Shown piece by piece: positions 1 through 7,863 of a DNA stretch of 28,379 nucleotides; position 1 is the first letter of the stretch, and every line of letters begins with the position of its first letter. The position numbers and the translations under genes were made by a program. The notes beneath the pieces were generated by a model. It ran no database searches. It was not told where the DNA came from and saw only the letters and a list, made by a program, of their open reading frames with translations. The stretch covers positions 1 to 28,379 of the forward strand of contig JBHHYR010000029.1 of assembly GCA_046757585.1 (NCBI GenBank), written 5' to 3'. This DNA comes from JBHHYR01 sp046757585 (GTDB taxonomy: Bacteria > Desulfobacterota > Binatia > HRBIN30).

Positions 1-85
1 GGACCGCTTCCTCGAAGCAGCGGATTGTCACCATTGTCCGGTACAAGGTGAGGAGGCGTTCTTTCGGGACTGCTGCCGTGTCCAT
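1..85 (-). CDS. Pyruvate/2-oxo acid dehydrogenase E1 component, alpha subunit (N-terminal fragment)
   Basis: Only the first 28 codons lie in the window; the rest is beyond position 1. The peptide contains LYRTMVTIRCFEEAV, the N-terminal helix typical of thiamine-diphosphate E1 alpha subunits (pyruvate, acetoin or branched-chain 2-oxo acid dehydrogenases), where a tyrosine-arginine-methionine stretch is followed by an R-x-F/E-E motif. The ATG at 85 is preceded by GGGGGAG at about 7 bp, a strong ribosome binding site, so the start is well supported. The substrate cannot be told from this fragment. The reading frame and family signal are seen directly; the enzyme name is inferred from family knowledge. 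Confidence 0.72.
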   Translation of the reverse strand, partial: MDTAAVPKERLLTLYRTMVTIRCFEEAV

Positions 86-471
86 ATAGTCTCCCCCGTT
101 CGATGCAGAAATTATCGCGCCGCGAAGATGTCCTGTGCGCTTGCCATGACAGGAGCCACTAACGGCGCGGAGCATAGTCTCAGAGATCCGCAAGGTCAAC
201 GGGATCGAAGGCGCACATTGTCCCGTGGTCGCACCATGTCGCTTGCTTACCACATGACTCGATGGCGCGGGCTGCTGTGTTGCGGTTTGACCATTGAAGA
301 CGTATCATCACTCCGAGCGGGGGCGAGGCGACGGCCGGCGCTATGAGGCGGGACGTGCCCGACCTGCTCCGGCGGGTGGACGAGGCCTTTGGGAGCGTCG
401 GAGTCGTCTGAGGGTTCAAGCATGGATCAAGTAGCGGGTAGTTGTGCCGGGCTTGGCCGAGGTGAAGCTGC
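86..471. other. Intergenic stretch without a convincing gene
   Basis: Upstream of the E1 alpha start (minus strand) a GATAAT hexamer reads at 116-111, a possible -10 element, but no good -35 is visible. A short plus-strand frame ends at 411 and contains MRRDVPDLLRRVDEAFG; it could be the tail of a lost gene, but there is nothing to confirm it. Longer open frames here are antisense shadows. No RNA gene or insertion-sequence ends were seen. Confidence 0.4.
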
Positions 472-1425
472 GTGAGTGTTCCGATCGCAAAGGCACGTTC
501 CGCAACACGCCGACTTCGGCTCAGCGCGGCGATGCGGGCGGAGCTGGAGTGGCTAGCTGGGGAGGCGCCGTCCAATATGGCACGACACGCGCAGATCGTG
601 CTTGGACGTGCGGCCGGGATGCCGATTACCGCGGTGGCTGCTGCCACCGGGGTCCATCCCAACACGGTGCGCAACTGCATCTGTCGCTTCGAGGCGCACG
701 GCCTGCTGGGCCTTGTTCACGCGGGCGCTGGGAAGCCAAAGAGCGCTGCCTTCTCGGATGCCGTACGGGACGAGATCGCGCGGGTCGCGATGCAATCCCC
801 GGCGAGGGCCGGGGAAGCGTACACGCAGTGGTCCCTGCGGCGACTGCGCACGCACCTGATGCGGCGCGGTGTGGTGCAGTCGATCAGCGTTGAGGGGCTG
901 CGACAAGTATTGGGAGGCCTGCCCTTGCCGCCGGCACACTGGCGGCGGCTTGTGCGCCGAGCCGATCCACTGACTCCGGACGTGCGCCGGGCACTCGAAA
1001 GCCTCGTACAAGGCCCGCGCCGTGAGCGGCGTTTACGCGCTCAGATCGTTGTGGCGAGCGGTCGCGGGCTGAACGAGGCCGAGATCGCGGCCGCTTTGCA
1101 TGTCGGCCGAGGGACAGTCCGACGCTGGCTGCGGCGGTTCCGCCGGGCCGGCATCCTCGGCCTGCAGACGCTGCCGCGCCGGGCAGCCCCGAGTCAGGAG
1201 GCACGACAAGCCATTGTGCGCCTTGCCTGCAGTGATCCACGGCGCCACGGGATGAACCGGCCAACCTGGTCGCTGCGAGCACTGCGGCGCGCTGTTCTCC
1301 GGCATCGCGTCGTACGCACGATCAGCATCGACAATTTGCGGCGTATCCTGCGAGACGCTGGAGTCGAGTGCGACCAGACACCCGCCGCCTTGCGCGATCG
1401 AGAGCAAGCCCCGGCGGTTGGATAG
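472..1425 (+). CDS. Tandem-duplicated IS630-type helix-turn-helix DNA-binding protein (no transposase catalytic domain)
   Basis: A 317-residue protein starting at GTG 472, with a GAGGTGAAG ribosome site at 459-467. It consists of two homologous halves, residues about 15-149 and 165-297. Each half has a first helix-turn-helix (ITAVAAATGVHPNTVRNCI in copy 1, EAEIAAALHVGRGTVRRWL in copy 2), a Gly-Leu-Gly-Leu turn, then a second helical part with the shared pattern W-S-L-R-x-L-R...V-V...I-S...L-R-x-x-L. This is the layout of the bipartite DNA-binding region at the N-terminus of IS630/Tc1-like transposases. No DDE catalytic domain follows in either copy. The protein could be a domesticated regulator or the remains of two transposase N-termini fused. 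Arg is very abundant in the second copy, consistent with DNA binding. It converges with the metalloprotease gene, 13 bp away. The role is unknown. Confidence 0.75.
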   Translation: MSVPIAKARSATRRLRLSAAMRAELEWLAGEAPSNMARHAQIVLGRAAGMPITAVAAATGVHPNTVRNCICRFEAHGLLGLVHAGAGKPKSAAFSDAVRDEIARVAMQSPARAGEAYTQWSLRRLRTHLMRRGVVQSISVEGLRQVLGGLPLPPAHWRRLVRRADPLTPDVRRALESLVQGPRRERRLRAQIVVASGRGLNEAEIAAALHVGRGTVRRWLRRFRRAGILGLQTLPRRAAPSQEARQAIVRLACSDPRRHGMNRPTWSLRALRRAVLRHRVVRTISIDNLRRILRDAGVECDQTPAALRDREQAPAVG

Positions 1426-1438
1426 CTCGGCTGCCGGG

Positions 1439-3097
1439 TCAGCGCGCCGCGGCGTTTATCCTGGATGCTTGGACGGTCTCGCTGGTGATGGCACTGCCGA
1501 ATGCCAGCGAGATGACTACCGGGCCCGCCCCAGCGCTGGACAGGTCCAGGCGTCGAGCCCGAAGCCTGAAATGCAGGGTGCCTGGGTTGCGGACCGAAAG
1601 CTGGACGGTCGTCGTTCCCGTTCCGGTCTGCCCCCGGTAGCGAAAACGCGTGCCTGAGCGACTTGCCTGCCACTGCCCCGGGAGGACAGCCAGGCGGAAG
1701 ACAGTGGTGCCCGTGGTGAGAAGGTCGATGATAAGAGTGTCCGCGTACGGATCGAACGCCGCGCCTTCCAGATCCAGGGTGCCATCGACCACCAGACGGT
1801 CACGAGGGGCCGGGCGAGCCGGGTCGGACACGATGGCGAAGCGTCGAAAGGTAGCTGAGGCGGTACGGCCCGCCGTATACAATGTACAGATTGCTGCAAG
1901 GTCGTCACTCATCAGTGACGCGCCCCGTCCATCGAAATGGGCCGTGAAGTACATGGTCGCGTCATGGAGAGACGGGTCGGGTTCGTTCGGGTCCTCGGAG
2001 GAATGCGCCAAGCCCAGCGTGTGGCCAATCTCATGGGTCAACAACTCAGCGAGATTCTCGGGGGTCCAAAACGGACAATGACCCAGACCATCGTTGACGA
2101 CCACGTCGCCTTCGGTGATGGGGAGGAAAGCGGCACCGTTGAACGTCTCGGGCACGCTGCTGTCGCCGCACACGCCTCCCACCGCCAGGACGCCTGTGCA
2201 ACGTACCGGGTCGGCGATTTCCGAAAACGGATCGTTGAAGGTAATTTCCGTGCGGCCGTCGCAACTACCAAACGGCGCCGGCGCTGCTGTGCCAGCGTCG
2301 ACGAGGGAGAGGTTTGTGCACGCGACGTTGCTCCACGCTGCCAGCGCCGCGTCCGCTGCGTCTACTGACGCGGCGGTACCCAGCGTCGCGTCGCCTTCGC
2401 TGCTGATGCGATACTCGATTGGCACGCCGCTATCAGGCAGGAACCACCGTGCGAGCGGCGGCCCGGCGAAGGTAAAGTTTTCCTGCGAGCGGACTCCTTG
2501 AGGGGTGCGCGCGTCCAGTGAGGCCGGCCGGCCTGCTGGGCTGGCAGCGGCCATGGTTTCTAGACTCTCCACGAAGTCGGCGAGCTTGTGGGTCGTGGGA
2601 CCGGGACCTGCCTGGAGTCGCCCGCGCTCGGAGCGGAACGCCCGCGCCGCCCCCAGGTTGCGAACCGCGTAGTCGGTCCCGCTGCTGCTGCGAGCCACTC
2701 TGAACTTCCCGATGCCAAGGAAGACAGTTTCCAGCTCCTGCCGCGTGTTCAGACGCAAGAACAACAAGACGCGTTCGCCCGCGAAGAAGGTGGGCGCACC
2801 CTGCAGCCAACGCCGGCGGCTGCCGACAAGGCCGCCGGGCTCGACGACGCTGAGCTCTGCAACGGAGGGTCCCTTTATGGTTTTCTCGACCCGCACGGTA
2901 ATGGCAGTGCGAAGCCCGGCGTCGCCTTCCACACTGCGGATCGTCTCGACGGAGGCTACTACGACGGCGTCGGAGGCTGCGAACAGCTCCGCAGTGCCGG
3001 GGACGATGAAGGTTGTTGCTGAGGTCGAGGAAGAGACAACGACGTTCGCGGCGAGGAAGATGATCCAAAGCGTCCTTGTGCGAAAGCGTATGAGCAT
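1439..3097 (-). CDS. Secreted matrixin-type zinc metalloprotease
   Basis: About 552 residues from ATG 3097. An in-frame TTG at 3142 would add 15 residues, but the ATG places a signal peptide exactly at the N-terminus (MLIRFRTRTLWIIFLAAN, then a small-residue cleavage region). The zinc-binding consensus HEIGHTLGLAH sits at residues 355-365 (near 2003-2035) with a downstream Met (DATMYF), as expected for the metzincin/matrixin fold. The segment before it (ARWFLPDSGVPIEYRIS, DAALAAWSNV) matches the usual start of a matrixin catalytic domain. Residues about 30-180 form an N-terminal domain of unknown role. The C-terminal 150 residues look like a beta-rich domain with repeated Thr/Gly stretches. 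It probably cleaves proteins outside the cell or in the periplasm; the substrate is unknown. It is divergent from the repeat protein at 3366. Confidence 0.85.
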   Translation of the reverse strand: MLIRFRTRTLWIIFLAANVVVSSSTSATTFIVPGTAELFAASDAVVVASVETIRSVEGDAGLRTAITVRVEKTIKGPSVAELSVVEPGGLVGSRRRWLQGAPTFFAGERVLLFLRLNTRQELETVFLGIGKFRVARSSSGTDYAVRNLGAARAFRSERGRLQAGPGPTTHKLADFVESLETMAAASPAGRPASLDARTPQGVRSQENFTFAGPPLARWFLPDSGVPIEYRISSEGDATLGTAASVDAADAALAAWSNVACTNLSLVDAGTAAPAPFGSCDGRTEITFNDPFSEIADPVRCTGVLAVGGVCGDSSVPETFNGAAFLPITEGDVVVNDGLGHCPFWTPENLAELLTHEIGHTLGLAHSSEDPNEPDPSLHDATMYFTAHFDGRGASLMSDDLAAICTLYTAGRTASATFRRFAIVSDPARPAPRDRLVVDGTLDLEGAAFDPYADTLIIDLLTTGTTVFRLAVLPGQWQASRSGTRFRYRGQTGTGTTTVQLSVRNPGTLHFRLRARRLDLSSAGAGPVVISLAFGSAITSETVQASRINAAAR

Positions 3098-3365
3098 CTG
3101 AACTGGCCGCAGCAGCTGCTGGCAGCTTCGAGAGCCCCGCAAGTCGTGTGCCAGCGTCCAGATCCTATGGGATCAACTCGCCGGTGGGGAGCATTCTGGA
3201 CGTGTGAGCACACAAAACTTACTGATATGACGATCTGACGGTTTTCGTCACGCAATCGCTGCTTTGGTTCAGTGACGGCCAGTGCGCCAGTCGGGACGGC
3301 CGGCAGAACGATCGGATTGCGCATTCCTGACCCTTCGGATAGGGTGCAATCTGTGCCGGGCGCGC
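3098..3365. promoter_or_regulatory. Divergent intergenic region between metalloprotease and repeat protein
   Basis: This 268-bp region must hold the promoters of two divergent secreted-protein genes. On the plus strand TTGCGC (3317-3322) and TAGGGT (3340-3345) are separated by 17 bp, a weak sigma-70-like arrangement about 20 bp before the ATG at 3366. No clear operator or strong minus-strand promoter is visible. The assignment is tentative. Confidence 0.25.
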
Positions 3366-6300
3366 ATGAACGTGACTGTTCGCAAGTGTCAAAGACGTTG
3401 GCTGCGCGTACCGCATGGGCTTCTTGCGATGCTGCTCATCGCGGGCGGCGCTCACGCGCAAGTGGTGGGAGACGCGAACTGTGACGGCGCACTCAAGACA
3501 GACGATGTTATTGCCCTGATCAGGACAATCTTTGCTCGCCCAGGCGCCGACTGCGGGTCGGCGGATGTTGACGGGGATGGCCGGGTTGACGGTTCGGATA
3601 TCGTCGCACTGGTCCGAATTCTTTATGCACCGCCCCCGGCAGGGCCAACCGTGGCCTTCATCGGATTGGCAGGCGCGGATGGCACTCCCCTCAGTCCGCT
3701 GGGCGAGATCGCCGGGGCGCCGGTGTTCTTCCGTACTGCTGGCTCCGGGTTCAATCTCGTCGTGGAGGGGGCACGCGGACCGAGTGGTGCCCCGCCCGGT
3801 GTGGAGACCTTCAACACCGCCCGCACCGATCCGTTGCGGCGCCCCGACTTGCAGATCGAGAGCAGCAACGCTCTGGGCGATGGGAGCCCGGCCGTATGTG
3901 ACGGAGGGGTCCCCGCTGTAGACCCTCCTGACTTCGGGCCGGCGCAAGGGGTCGCCAACGCGCTCAACGACCTGGCCTGCAACTTCACGGTAGCTACCTC
4001 GCCCCGGTTTACCTGCACGCAGGACGTGTTCGGCGCGAACACTTTTGTGGCCGGGGGGACGGAAGTGCAGTTCTGTTTGCGCGTGTCCCGCACACTGGAA
4101 TTTCCGATCGGCGAGACGGTGTTGAGCGTGCGATTACGAGACACCGGCGGGAACCTCGGGGCGGTGCAGCGGCTGATTCTGCGGGTGGGGCGTGGACCAG
4201 TGCCCGCGACTTTTACACCGCAGCCGGCGGCGACGCCGGTACCTCCGACCTCCACTGCTCCTTCGCTCAAAACACCGACTCCCACTCAGGCAGCAACGAA
4301 ACGACCGCCATCCACGCCTACGCGGACGCCCCTCACCCCGCGGGGTACCGCCACGGCGACGGTGACTTGTACACCGACATCCACGCCGACACGAGGTGCC
4401 AGTCCCACTGTGACAGCGGGCGTGGGGCCGATGATCACTTTTCTAGGTTTGACTCGGTCCGACGATACCCTCATCCCGCAGAGCGGAACGACGGCAGAAG
4501 GGTTACCGATTTACACACACCCGACCGGGGCAGCGTTCTCTCTCGTCGTCGAGGGTAAACCAGGAGCGAGCGGCGCGCCTGTAGGTCGGTCCGCGTATCA
4601 GCCGGTTCAGTGCTCTGCAGGAGGCGCTGCACGTCAGGTGCAGTTCCAGGCTGATGCGTCGTCGTTTCCCGATCTGCAAGTGGAGGTGTCACGGCCACTG
4701 GGTAACGGCAGTGCCAGGGTGTGCGACAGCGGCGGTCCGATGGCCGGTGGCGTACCGGCGATCGACCCGCCGAGCTTCGTTCCCACACAAGCCAACATCG
4801 ACGCGGTCAATGACCTGAGCTGCCGCTTCCTTGATGGCGTCGGCGCCCCGTGCGCGCGCCGGCGCAGCGAAGGCTGCGTGCTGTTTCCCAGTGGGGAGTT
4901 TGGGTTCGCCAATTCCACCAGCACTACTGAGTTCTGCGGCTTCATTACCAGCGTGCTGCAGTTTCCACGGGGTGACACGGTGGTCACCGCGCGCTTGCGT
5001 GACGTGGACGGCAATGTCGGAATGCCGGTACGACTGGTGGTCCGGGTGGGTGCCGCCGCCACGCCCACTGCGACTATGGCCCTCACAGAGACCCCGGTCT
5101 CGCCCACCGCAACGGTGACCCCCACGGCCGTGTCACCACCGACCCCAAGCCCCACGCTGCCAGCAGCCAGCGGGCCGCTGGTCACGTACTTGGGACTCAC
5201 CCGGTCCGATGACACACTGATTCCTCAAAGTGGCACGACGCCGGAGGGCGTACCGATCTATCCTCATCCGACTGGCCTGGGGTTTTCGATCATCGTTGAA
5301 GGGGCGCCTGGGGCGAGTGGGGTGCCGGTGGGACCGTCGGCGTATGGGCCCGCGCAGTGTGTTGCATCGGGCGCCGCCACGATGGCACGGGAACCGGGCG
5401 GTGGACTCCGCTCCCAGGTTGAGTCGTTGTCGTTTCCGGACTTGCAGGTGGAGGTGTCCCGAGCGTTGGGCAACGGCAGTCCAGCGGTGTGCGACGATTC
5501 CGGGCCGGCAGCGGGTGGTGTGCCGGCGATTGAGCCGCCGAGTTTTCTGCCGGCGCAAGATACCGTGGATGCGGTCAACGACCTCGGGTGCCGATTCGTG
5601 GATGGCCAGGGGAAGGCCTGCGGGCGTAGTGACATGGAAGCCTGCGTGCTGTTTCCGACGGGACAGTTCGGATTCGTCGATCCTCGCAGCACGATTCAGT
5701 TCTGCGGCCTCATGACGAGCGTCCTGCGATTTCCCACAGGTGACACCGTGGTGACGGTGCGCTTGCGTGACGAGAACGGCAATCCGGGGCCGCCTGCGCA
5801 ACTGGTGGTGCGTGTTGGCCGGCCGCCCCAAACGGCGACGCTCGTACCCAGCCCAACTGCCACGACGGCTGCCTCGCACACGCCGACCCCGACGCGGCCT
5901 CCGACACCCACGCCAACACCAAACGTCAGCGGCCCGGTGGTGAGCTTCTTCGGTCTGACGCGAGCGGATGACACGCTGGTCCCGCAGACTGGCTCGACCC
6001 CGGACGGCCTGCCGATCTACTCCCGGCGCGCCGGTTCGGCCTTTTCTCTCGTGATCGAAGGCAGACCTGGCCCAAGCGGTGTGTCCGTCGGCCGCGTGGT
6101 GCAGCAGACCGATCTAGCGTCCTTGCCGGATTTGCAAGTGGAGGTTTCGCGCCCCTTAGGCGACGGCAGCCCCGAGGTGTGCGACCGGCAAGGTTCGAAT
6201 CCGGGCGGTGTGCCCGCGATTGTTCCACCCAGCTTCGAACCGAGCCAGGCGAACATCAACGCGGTGAACGATCTCGGATGCCGCTTCCTCAATGGAGCGG

Positions 6301-6518
6301 GTGTCCCTGGCCCACGTACGAAGGGGGACGACCCGTGTGTGCTGTTCCCGAGCGGCGACTTTGGCTTCGTGGACCCCACAAGCACGGCGCAGTTTTGTGC
6401 CCTGATCGACCCGGTTTTGGAATTCCCGCAGGGGGACACGCTGGTCACCGCGCGGCTGCGGGACCGTGACGGCAACCCGGGCGTCCCGCGCCAGCTGGTC
6501 GTACGGGTCGAGCCGTGA
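3366..6518 (+). CDS. Secreted four-repeat extracellular protein with N-terminal dockerin-like EF-hand pair
   Basis: A 1050-residue protein. The frame is open from GTG 3282, but ATG 3366 gives a clean signal peptide (LLAMLLIAGGAHA, cleavage before QVVGD). Next comes a dockerin-like pair of calcium loops, DANCDGALKTDD and DVDGDGRVDGSD, each followed by a helix. Four copies of a beta-type domain of about 185-215 residues follow, at 3642-4193, 4425-5051, 5172-5822 and 5931-6515. Each starts with F/Y-x-G-L-T-R/A-x-D and ends with QLVVRV or similar. Thr/Pro-rich linkers separate them, as in extracellular modular proteins. Shared landmarks are PDLQVEVSRPLG, GGVPAI-PPSF, AVNDL-C-F and FP-GDT-V-ARLRD. 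Copies 2 and 3 carry an extra Cys-containing insertion after the SAY-P-QC segment. Function is unknown; adhesion, surface-layer or matrix roles are possible. Confidence 0.85.
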   Translation: MNVTVRKCQRRWLRVPHGLLAMLLIAGGAHAQVVGDANCDGALKTDDVIALIRTIFARPGADCGSADVDGDGRVDGSDIVALVRILYAPPPAGPTVAFIGLAGADGTPLSPLGEIAGAPVFFRTAGSGFNLVVEGARGPSGAPPGVETFNTARTDPLRRPDLQIESSNALGDGSPAVCDGGVPAVDPPDFGPAQGVANALNDLACNFTVATSPRFTCTQDVFGANTFVAGGTEVQFCLRVSRTLEFPIGETVLSVRLRDTGGNLGAVQRLILRVGRGPVPATFTPQPAATPVPPTSTAPSLKTPTPTQAATKRPPSTPTRTPLTPRGTATATVTCTPTSTPTRGASPTVTAGVGPMITFLGLTRSDDTLIPQSGTTAEGLPIYTHPTGAAFSLVVEGKPGASGAPVGRSAYQPVQCSAGGAARQVQFQADASSFPDLQVEVSRPLGNGSARVCDSGGPMAGGVPAIDPPSFVPTQANIDAVNDLSCRFLDGVGAPCARRRSEGCVLFPSGEFGFANSTSTTEFCGFITSVLQFPRGDTVVTARLRDVDGNVGMPVRLVVRVGAAATPTATMALTETPVSPTATVTPTAVSPPTPSPTLPAASGPLVTYLGLTRSDDTLIPQSGTTPEGVPIYPHPTGLGFSIIVEGAPGASGVPVGPSAYGPAQCVASGAATMAREPGGGLRSQVESLSFPDLQVEVSRALGNGSPAVCDDSGPAAGGVPAIEPPSFLPAQDTVDAVNDLGCRFVDGQGKACGRSDMEACVLFPTGQFGFVDPRSTIQFCGLMTSVLRFPTGDTVVTVRLRDENGNPGPPAQLVVRVGRPPQTATLVPSPTATTAASHTPTPTRPPTPTPTPNVSGPVVSFFGLTRADDTLVPQTGSTPDGLPIYSRRAGSAFSLVIEGRPGPSGVSVGRVVQQTDLASLPDLQVEVSRPLGDGSPEVCDRQGSNPGGVPAIVPPSFEPSQANINAVNDLGCRFLNGAGVPGPRTKGDDPCVLFPSGDFGFVDPTSTAQFCALIDPVLEFPQGDTLVTARLRDRDGNPGVPRQLVVRVEP
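3642..6515 (+). repeat. Four direct repeats of about 550-650 bp encoding a beta-type extracellular domain
   Basis: The four copies lie at 3642-4193, 4425-5051, 5172-5822 and 5931-6515. They are separated by linkers of about 110-230 bp that encode mostly Thr, Pro, Ser and Ala. Copy 1 is the most divergent; copies 2 and 3 are most alike (both read GLTRSDDTLIPQSGTT near their start). Copies 1 and 4 lack the longer insertion of copies 2 and 3. This looks like stepwise duplication inside one gene. Confidence 0.85.
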
Positions 6519-6828
6519 CTGGCAGCGAGGCATCGCTCAAGAGGGGACAGTCCCTCTTCTGCCCGCGGGCCCACCCTTGCCCGGTTGCGTCCTGATGAGG
6601 GCCTCGCGGAGTTCCTGATGAGCGTGAATCGGGAGGCGGCGGGTAGCTTGGCAGGCGGGTGCGGACATTCCCGATGTTTCGAGGCAGGCGCGTTCTCATC
6701 TTGCACGGCGCGCGCGGCTGGAGCCCCGCGCGCCCCGCAAGAGGACCGATGGACGTGGGACATCGGCTCGACCGTTGAATGCCGTTGCATCGGAGCGCCA
6801 CGCTGAGCTAGCAAGAGGGAACCTTTCC
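6519..6828. other. Intergenic stretch without a supported gene
   Basis: After the hairpin at 6539-6558 the region has short open frames on both strands with no recognisable protein signal or good ribosome site. Small GC palindromes (GCCCGCGGGC at about 6562-6571) are visible. It may be remnant sequence. No RNA gene was recognised. Confidence 0.4.
6539..6558 (+). terminator. Hairpin downstream of the repeat protein
   Basis: A perfect 7-bp stem, AAGAGGG pairing with CCCTCTT, with a 6-nt loop lies 20 bp after the stop codon at 6518. No T-run follows, so it is at best a weak intrinsic terminator or an RNA-stabilising hairpin. Confidence 0.35.
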
Positions 6829-6906
6829 ATGGGAGCGGTCGAGATAAACACATGCATGAACCTGCCGGTGCACGACGGGAGACGGCGACTGGCGGCAGGA
6901 GGGTGA
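6829..6906 (+). CDS. Possible 25-residue leader ORF before the sulfotransferase gene
   Basis: ATG 6829 is preceded by AAGAGGGA (6813-6820), a good ribosome site with an 8-bp spacer. The frame runs 25 codons (beginning MGAVEINTCMNLPV) and stops with TGA at 6904-6906, inside the AGGAGGGTGA ribosome site of the next gene and 5 bp before its ATG. That geometry is what translational coupling or a leader peptide would produce. There is no known family for the peptide, and a chance frame of this length is quite possible. Confidence 0.3.
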   Translation: MGAVEINTCMNLPVHDGRRRLAAGG

Positions 6907-6911
6907 CTATT

Positions 6912-7514
6912 ATGGGGCTGCGGGTAATAGGAGCGGGATTGCCCCGCACTGGCACCATGTCCCTGAAGACCGCGCTCGAGCGTCTTCTCGGCGCCCCCTG
7001 CTATCACATGGTCGAGGTCTTCGCGCACCCCGAGCACATCCCCACCTGGCACGCTGCAGTACGGGGCCAGATGCCCGATTGGGGTGAGTTCCTGCGCGGC
7101 TACGCCGCCGCGGTAGACGCTCCCGCCTCGTTGTTCTGGTCCGAGCTGAGTGCCGCGTTCCCGGATGCCGTGGTGGTGCTCTCAGTTCGCGATCCTGAGA
7201 CGTGGTGGAACAGCGCGAGCCAGACGGTGTTTCGCGACCACCCGGGAGCGCCGCCAGAGTGGCGGGCCATGATCGAAGATCTGGATGCCGCCCGATTTAC
7301 TCACAACGTGCGCGACCACGACGCGGCGATCGCGGCGTACGAACGTCACAATGAACGCGTCCGCCGGACCGCGCCCGCGGGCCGGCTGCTCGAGTGGCGG
7401 GCGGAGGAGGGGTGGAAACCCATCTGCCGTGCGCTCGATGTGCCGGTTCCCGATGAGCCGTTCCCCCACACCAACACGAGAGCGGAGTGGCGCGCTCGAG
7501 AGCCGCCGGAATAG
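6912..7514 (+). CDS. Sulfotransferase-family protein
   Basis: A 200-residue protein. ATG 6912 has an excellent ribosome site (AGGAGGGTGA, 6 bp upstream), so the longer frame from 6852 is not used. Residues 9-15, GLPRTGT, form the PAPS 5'-phosphosulfate-binding loop of the sulfotransferase fold, followed by the helix MSLKTALERLL. The segment VVLSVRDPETWWNS at about residues 90-103 is the usual 3'-phosphate-binding strand and Arg-Asp motif. The C-terminal part (GWKPICRALDVPVPDEPFPH) is typical of the short Sulfotransfer_4 type. The acceptor is unknown; the enzyme would move a sulfuryl group from PAPS to a small molecule. No PAPS synthesis genes are nearby. Confidence 0.85.
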   Translation: MGLRVIGAGLPRTGTMSLKTALERLLGAPCYHMVEVFAHPEHIPTWHAAVRGQMPDWGEFLRGYAAAVDAPASLFWSELSAAFPDAVVVLSVRDPETWWNSASQTVFRDHPGAPPEWRAMIEDLDAARFTHNVRDHDAAIAAYERHNERVRRTAPAGRLLEWRAEEGWKPICRALDVPVPDEPFPHTNTRAEWRAREPPE

Positions 7515-7863
7515 GTAGGAGAGAAGCGTTTGGCGGGGGCGGATGCCCGGAAGCCGGAGCACGTCCTAAACGTGAGGCAGGCTGGAGATGCACTACTTCG
7601 TTCACGTTAATGGAGACACGGCACATAACAATCCAGCTAAGGCAGATGCCTGTGTACCGGGTGAACCACGAATATTCCCTGAGGCGCACTTCAACTCCAC
7701 GGATTTCGGTACGATCAGACGGCGCATTGATGCTGCGCGTCAAGAGCGGGCTAAAGCCTGAACCGGACAGTTCGTCCGCATGCGCCTTCAGCGGCAATGC
7801 CGCCCTGGTGGCTCGTCGGAATCTGTGACGTCGAGGAACCGCTGGGTTGGTGTGGAGCAAAGG
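7515..7863. other. Intergenic stretch with one small candidate ORF
   Basis: This region lies between the sulfotransferase stop and the converging end of the large helicase-nuclease pseudogene. It holds the 57-codon candidate at 7588-7761 and otherwise nothing recognisable. No terminator with a T-run was seen for either converging gene. Confidence 0.4.
7588..7761 (+). CDS. Candidate small hypothetical protein (57 aa)
   Basis: An ATG-started frame of 57 codons with protein-like composition: it opens MHYFVHVNGDTAHNNPAKAD and ends with a basic amphipathic stretch, TIRRRIDAARQERAKA. GTGAGG lies about 11 bp upstream and GGCTGGAG directly abuts the start, so the ribosome site is poorly placed. Its base composition is less GC-rich than neighbouring genes. 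No family is recognised. It may be a real short gene, a remnant or chance. Confidence 0.3.
   Translation: MHYFVHVNGDTAHNNPAKADACVPGEPRIFPEAHFNSTDFGTIRRRIDAARQERAKA

Noticed and set aside
7487..7828. 113-codon plus-strand frame after the sulfotransferase
   Set aside because: It overlaps the end of the sulfotransferase, has no ribosome site and shows unstructured composition; the 57-codon frame inside is more protein-like.
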